Source: Saccharothrix luteola (GTDB lineage: Bacteria; Actinomycetota; Actinomycetes; Mycobacteriales; Pseudonocardiaceae). Taken from it: a DNA stretch of 64,000 bases. Positions 60,904-64,000 of this stretch are shown in pieces. The notes under the pieces are model-generated. The model did not search any database, was not told the DNA's origin, and saw only the letters and a list, made by a program, of their open reading frames with translations. Each line of letters opens with the position of its first letter. The first letter of the stretch is position 1. The stretch lies in NCBI RefSeq assembly GCF_020859565.1, contig NZ_JAJHUO010000006.1, positions 186,001-250,000 on the forward strand. Direction: 5' to 3'. A program made the translations under genes and the position numbers.

Positions 60904-61323
60904 TCAGCCGGCCTTCTCCACCGGTTCGAACTCGCACGTCGCGCCGGTCTTCTCCGCCATGATCCGGGTGACGTCGTCGACCAGCCTGGCCAGGTGCTCC
61001 TTGGTGCGGACCAGTTGCCCGATGCGGCCTTCGACGGACGCCAGCTCGTCGTTGAGCATGCGCAGCAGCGGCACGCAGCCCGCCTCGTCCTCGGGCAGCT
61101 GCACGTCCTGGTCGAACGCGTGCGCGAGCACCAGCTTGGCCAGGCGCACGTTCAGGCCGGAGTTGATGAGGCAGCGGACGCTGCGGACGCGTTCCACGTC
61201 GGACTCGTCGTAGACGCGGTAGCGGGAATCCGTGCGCTGGGGCGTGAGCAGGCCCTGTTGGTCGTAGTAGCGCAGCATGCGCACCGTGGCGCCGGTCTTC
61301 TCCGCGAGCTCGCCGATCAGCAC
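60904..61323 (-). CDS. MerR-family regulator
   Basis: 139 residues. The N-terminal winged helix (IGELAEKTGATVRMLRYYDQ, QGLLTPQRTDSRYRVYDESD) is followed by a coiled-coil dimer helix and a short C-terminal sensor with three conserved cysteines/acids (about 83 GCVPLLR, 130 CEFEPVEK). The effector is unknown. The GTG at 61323 is divergent from an MFS exporter gene. A palindromic operator-like promoter lies between them. Confidence 0.85.
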   Translation of the reverse strand: MLIGELAEKTGATVRMLRYYDQQGLLTPQRTDSRYRVYDESDVERVRSVRCLINSGLNVRLAKLVLAHAFDQDVQLPEDEAGCVPLLRMLNDELASVEGRIGQLVRTKEHLARLVDDVTRIMAEKTGATCEFEPVEKAG

Positions 61324-61365
61324 TTATTCCCACCCCTGTCCAGAAGAGCGCTTGATCACGCAACC

Positions 61366-61397
61366 TTGACCCTGACGTCAGTGTCACACTTTAGCGT
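61366..61397 (+). promoter_or_regulatory. MerR-type promoter/operator of the MFS gene
   Basis: A near-perfect 20-bp inverted repeat (TGACCCTGACGTCAGTGTCA, 61367-61386, one mismatch pair) sits between TTGACC (61366-61371) and TAGCGT (61392-61397). The 20-base spacer is longer than normal, as in MerR-activated promoters. The -10 ends seven bases before the MFS GTG, so the mRNA is probably leaderless. Confidence 0.7.
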
Positions 61398-61404
61398 CGT
61401 TCCC

Positions 61405-62580
61405 GTGATCGCCTTCATCCTGATGCTCAGCGCGTTCGCGGTGGGCACCTCCGAGTTCATCATCGTCGGCGTGCTGCCCGAGGTGGCCGCCGACCTCGGC
61501 GTCGACGTGCCGACCGCGGGCCTCCTGGTGACCGCCTACGCCATCTCGGTCGCCCTGGGCGGTCCGGTGCTCACCGTGCTCACCGGGCGCATCGCGCGTC
61601 GCAAGCTCCTGATCTCCGTCATGGCGCTGGCCCTGGTGGCTTCCCTCGGCAGCGCCCTGGCCGACGACTACACCCTGCTCATGGCGGCGCGCATGGTGGC
61701 CGCGCTCGCGCAGGGCCTGTTCTTCGCGGTGGCGTCGCAGATCGCCATCGCCGCCGTGCCGCCGGAGAAGCAGACCGCGGCCATCGCCAAGGTCGTCAAC
61801 GGTGTCGCGCTGTCCACCATCCTCGGCATCCCGCTCGGCACGCTGATCGGGCAGAACTACGGCTGGCGGGCGTCGTTCGTGCTGGTCAGCGCGTTGACCG
61901 CGATCGGGCTCGTCGGGGTCGTGCTCGGCACGCCGAAGGTCGCGCACCAGCCGGACCCCGGCGTGCGCGCCAGCCTGTTCGCGTTCGGCAGGCGGACCGT
62001 GCTGCTGGGGCTGGCCACCACGATCCTGTCGTTCACCGGCCTGATCACGGCGTTCACGTACGTCGCGCCGGCGTTGCGCGAGGTGAGCGGTTTCGAGCCG
62101 GGTTGGGTGACCGGCGTGCTGCTCGTGTACGGCCTGGGGACGCTCGTCGGCAGCACGCTGGCGGGCAAGGTGGCGCCGGACCGGATCGCCCGCGTGCTGC
62201 CGGTCCCGTTGGCCGTGCTCGGCGTGATGCTGCTGGCGCAGGGGCTGATGCTGGAGAGCAAGGTGGCGGCCGTGGTGAGCGTGTTCGTGCTGGGCGCGAG
62301 CGCGTTCACGGCGGGTCCGCTGATCCACACCTACCTGATGGGGCAGGCGGGTTCGGCGGCCGGGCTGGTCGCCTCGGTGAACATCTCCGCGTTCAACGTG
62401 GCCGCGGCGCTCGGCCCGATGCTCGGCGGCGTGGTGCTGACCAGCGGGCTCGGCCTGCGGTGGGTCGGGACCGTCGGCGGCGTGTCGACCGTCCTGGGCG
62501 TGGGGGTGGCCCTGGTGGTCGGCAAGCTGACCGCCCCGGCAACGTCCACGCCCACCACACCACTGGCCGCGCACGTGTGA
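61405..62580 (+). CDS. MFS efflux transporter (DHA1 type)
   Basis: 391 residues with twelve hydrophobic segments. N-terminal blocks MLSAFAVGTSEFIIVGVLPE and LLVTAYAISVALGGPVLTVL and the loop GRIARRKLLISVMAL match the DHA1 drug-proton antiporters of the AraJ/Cml/Bcr group. The substrate is unknown; the divergent MerR regulator suggests drug-induced expression. The GTG at 61405 has no Shine-Dalgarno and lies about seven bases beyond the predicted -10 element. A 16-bp perfect terminator follows. Confidence 0.87.
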   Translation: MIAFILMLSAFAVGTSEFIIVGVLPEVAADLGVDVPTAGLLVTAYAISVALGGPVLTVLTGRIARRKLLISVMALALVASLGSALADDYTLLMAARMVAALAQGLFFAVASQIAIAAVPPEKQTAAIAKVVNGVALSTILGIPLGTLIGQNYGWRASFVLVSALTAIGLVGVVLGTPKVAHQPDPGVRASLFAFGRRTVLLGLATTILSFTGLITAFTYVAPALREVSGFEPGWVTGVLLVYGLGTLVGSTLAGKVAPDRIARVLPVPLAVLGVMLLAQGLMLESKVAAVVSVFVLGASAFTAGPLIHTYLMGQAGSAAGLVASVNISAFNVAAALGPMLGGVVLTSGLGLRWVGTVGGVSTVLGVGVALVVGKLTAPATSTPTTPLAAHV

Positions 62581-62584
62581 GTCG

Positions 62585-62617
62585 GCCCTACCGGGCGGTA
62601 CTACCGCCCGGTAGGGC
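62585..62617. terminator. 16-bp perfect hairpin after the MFS gene
   Basis: Arms 62585-62600 and 62602-62617 (GCCCTACCGGGCGGTA) around a single central base; the transcript would form a stem with a small loop. Confidence 0.88.
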
Positions 62618-62653
62618 TTCTGTCAAGTCTTCGGCACGCATACGGTCGCTGGT

Positions 62654-62827
62654 GTGAGGAACACCGAGGCGGACACGTTGGCCGAGCTGATCGAGGACTG
62701 CACCGAGCTGCCGCGCGAGCTGCGCGGCGAGGAGGCCAGGCCCCACCCCGAGCCCGGGTCCGCGACGCCGTGGCGGGTGGACGACGCCAACTACGCCCAG
62801 GTCGCCGACCTGGACGCCTACGTCTGA
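62654..62827 (+). CDS. Small hypothetical protein of 57 residues
   Basis: A GTG at 62654 opens a 57-codon frame: an acidic helix (RNTEADTLAELIEDCTELPR, ELRGEEARP), a proline-rich middle and a C-terminal WRVDDANYAQVADLDAYV. Third positions are nearly all G or C, as in genuine genes of this genome. No ribosome-binding site is obvious, and no known family comes to mind. Its last ten bases overlap the 3' end of the opposing PASTA gene. Confidence 0.6.
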   Translation: MRNTEADTLAELIEDCTELPRELRGEEARPHPEPGSATPWRVDDANYAQVADLDAYV

Positions 62828-63162
62828 GACCCGCGCGGTCCGGACGTCCGCCCGGCGCGGTCCTCGATCGGGTCGGCCTTGAACTCGTCACGCCCGGGCA
62901 GCGGGTGGCGTGGTTCGCGGTCGCCCGCGCCGCCCGCGTCCGGGTACTCCTCGAAATCGATCACGACCGGCGTGCCGCGGCGCACCCGGTGACCGGCGGT
63001 CGGGTCCTGCGCGGTGACGATCCACGTTCCCGGCCAGGTCAGCGCGCCCAGCGGCGGGCCGTCCACGTCACGCGAGGTCACCACCACGCCCGCGTCGTGG
63101 CCGGTCTTCCGGGCCTGCGGGACGGTCAAGCCGACTAAATGCGGCACCTCGGTATCCGTCAT
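62818..63162 (-). CDS. Single-PASTA-domain protein
   Basis: 114 residues from the ATG at 63162. The first 75 residues form one PASTA domain (VPHLVGLTVPQARKTGHDAG; VTAQDPTAGHRVRRGTPVVI); the rest is charged and proline-rich. No signal peptide or membrane segment is visible, so unlike most PASTA proteins it looks cytoplasmic, or the export signal was missed. The conserved DPTAG core is like those of the PknL repeats. Neighbouring genes give no clue. Confidence 0.75.
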   Translation of the reverse strand: MTDTEVPHLVGLTVPQARKTGHDAGVVVTSRDVDGPPLGALTWPGTWIVTAQDPTAGHRVRRGTPVVIDFEEYPDAGGAGDREPRHPLPGRDEFKADPIEDRAGRTSGPRGSQT

Positions 63163-63189
63163 GAACGCCAGCGTCCCACCCGGCGCAAC

Positions 63190-63222
63190 GGAAAAGGCCC
63201 CCGCCGTGGCGAGGGCCCTTCC
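63190..63222. terminator. Imperfect hairpin after the ErpA-like gene
   Basis: GGAAAAGGCCCCCGCC (63190-63205) pairs imperfectly with GGCGAGGGCCCTTCC (63208-63222), about 25 bases past the stop on the minus strand. Confidence 0.55.
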
Positions 63223-63246
63223 GTGAACCGCGGTCCAGCGGGTCGA

Positions 63247-63621
63247 TCAGTGGAACGAGTCGCCGCAGGCGCACGAACCGCCGGCGTTCGGGTTGTCGAT
63301 GGTGAAACCCTGCTTCTCGATCGTGTCGACGAAGTCGATCACGGCACCCTCGACGTACGGCGCGCTCATGCGGTCGACGGCCACCTTCATGCCGCCGAAG
63401 TCGCGCAGCGCGTCACCGTCGAGCGTGCGCTCGTCGAAGAACAGCTGGTAACGCAGCCCCGCGCAACCACCGGGCTGGACGGCGATGCGCAGGTGCATGT
63501 CGTCGCGCCCCTCCTGGTCCAGCAGCGCCTTCGCCTTCACGGCAGCCGCGTCGGTCAGCGTCACGCCGTGGGTGGGCGGGGCGTCAGGAGTCGAGGTGAC
63601 TGCGTCCTGAGCGGTCGTCAT
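63247..63621 (-). CDS. erpA: ErpA/IscA-like iron-sulfur cluster carrier (Rv2204c-like)
   Basis: 124 residues of the A-type Fe-S carrier family. The three ligand cysteines are visible: C in QPGGCAGLRYQLFF (about 53) and two in GGSCACGDSFH at the C-terminus. An N-terminal stretch of about 20 residues is non-conserved. It delivers 2Fe-2S/4Fe-4S clusters to apoproteins, possibly including the Rieske and respiratory proteins encoded nearby. It corresponds to M. tuberculosis Rv2204c. Confidence 0.92.
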   Translation of the reverse strand: MTTAQDAVTSTPDAPPTHGVTLTDAAAVKAKALLDQEGRDDMHLRIAVQPGGCAGLRYQLFFDERTLDGDALRDFGGMKVAVDRMSAPYVEGAVIDFVDTIEKQGFTIDNPNAGGSCACGDSFH

Positions 63622-63711
63622 GGCTCTCCCTCAGAGGTCCTTTGCGGGCATCTATCTCCGGGCAACACGGGAAGTACCCGCTTTGTTCCTACCCCCATGG
63701 TCGCACAGACG

Positions 63712-64000
63712 TCACGGCCGGGGGTGTGACCACTGCCTCGCCACGCGGGCGGCGAGGTCGGCCAGCGTCCCGCGCGGGTCCGCCAGGCTGCGCTGGACCG
63801 ACCCGGCGTGCTCGGCCACCGCGTACGACTCCTGCACGCCCACCGCCGCTGCCTCCCGCCTGCCCACCGTGACCTGGCCCGCGAGCACCACGCAGGGCAC
63901 GCCGCGCTCGGCCGCGCCACCGGCGACGGCGGTCACCAGCTTCCCGCGCAGCGACTGCCAGTCGAAGCTCCCCTCACCGGTCACGGCCAGGTCGGCGTGG
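63712..64000 (-). CDS. Glycerate kinase, C-terminal part
   Basis: The frame runs off the right edge (minus strand), so only the last 95 or so residues are present. They read HADLAVTGEGSFDWQSLRGK and continue to the C-terminal PRGTLADLAARVARQW. TGEGSFDWQSLRGK matches the conserved DLVxTGEGxxDxQSxxGK signature of the GarK/GlxK glycerate kinases, and GVPCVVLAGQVTVG follows the family pattern. By position it is the counterpart of Rv2205c. The stop is at 63714-63712. Confidence 0.85.
   Translation of the reverse strand, partial: HADLAVTGEGSFDWQSLRGKLVTAVAGGAAERGVPCVVLAGQVTVGRREAAAVGVQESYAVAEHAGSVQRSLADPRGTLADLAARVARQWSHPRP

Overview
High-GC (about 70%) actinomycete chromosome. Gene density, GTG/TTG starts, ATGA and GTGA stop-start overlaps and the gene order all point to Pseudonocardiales (Saccharothrix, Lentzea or Actinosynnema-like; the genus is inference). 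From about 9.3 kb onward the order follows the Mycobacterium tuberculosis segment Rv2170 to Rv2205c: GNAT, lppM, metF-like, idsA2, Rv2175c, pknL, aroG, the Rv2179c RNase, the Rv2182c acyltransferase, the Rv2183c to Rv2186c block, fadD15, pimB', Rv2190c, Rv2191, trpD, ctaE-qcrCAB, ctaF-ctaC, asnB, Rv2204c and glycerate kinase. Lineage-specific genes are inserted between these blocks.

Layout. 1-9.3 kb is accessory: the end of an Lhr helicase, a repeat-rich gene-poor patch with a decayed coding remnant, a GntR/ACC-deaminase pair, a methyltransferase, an ECF41 (SigJ-type) sigma factor with its own promoter and a coupled 10-codon upstream ORF, a VOC protein, a PhoD-like phosphatase, and a HEPN gene near a perfect SOS box. 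9.3-23.4 kb carries the GNAT, CHAP, DUF885, LppM and MetF genes, a carotenoid operon (GGPP synthase, crtI, crtB), the PknL kinase with its DNA-binding partner, and class II DAHP synthase. 23.4-34.5 kb carries regulators, phosphofructokinase, an RNase, an acyltransferase, an RsbA-like anti-sigma factor and a tightly overlapped operon SRPBCC-ArsA-Rv2183c-ROK kinase. 34.5-47.1 kb carries FadD15, a 1002-residue SARP regulator, PimB', a secreted MA-like peptidase, NlpC/P60 with a long structured leader, a NYN protein, a DEDDh-UvrC nuclease and a small Lrp-type protein. 47.7-60.9 kb is the respiratory block (qcrCAB, ctaE, ctaC, ctaF) with trpD, a LysR/metallo-beta-lactamase pair, a second acyltransferase and asnB. 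60.9-64 kb has a MerR/MFS pair, a PASTA protein, an ErpA-like Fe-S carrier and a glycerate kinase cut by the window edge.

The most unusual content is non-coding. A roughly 217-bp element with two 52-bp inverted arms occurs three times, twice head to head. Two arrays have an exact 22-bp period and sit between convergent genes; one of them inverts at its centre. A 40-bp sequence that starts at the stop codon is shared (38/40) by two unrelated genes. Almost every convergent gene pair is separated by a long perfect hairpin, including a 40-bp perfect palindrome. I saw no tRNA, rRNA, CRISPR array or recognisable insertion sequence.
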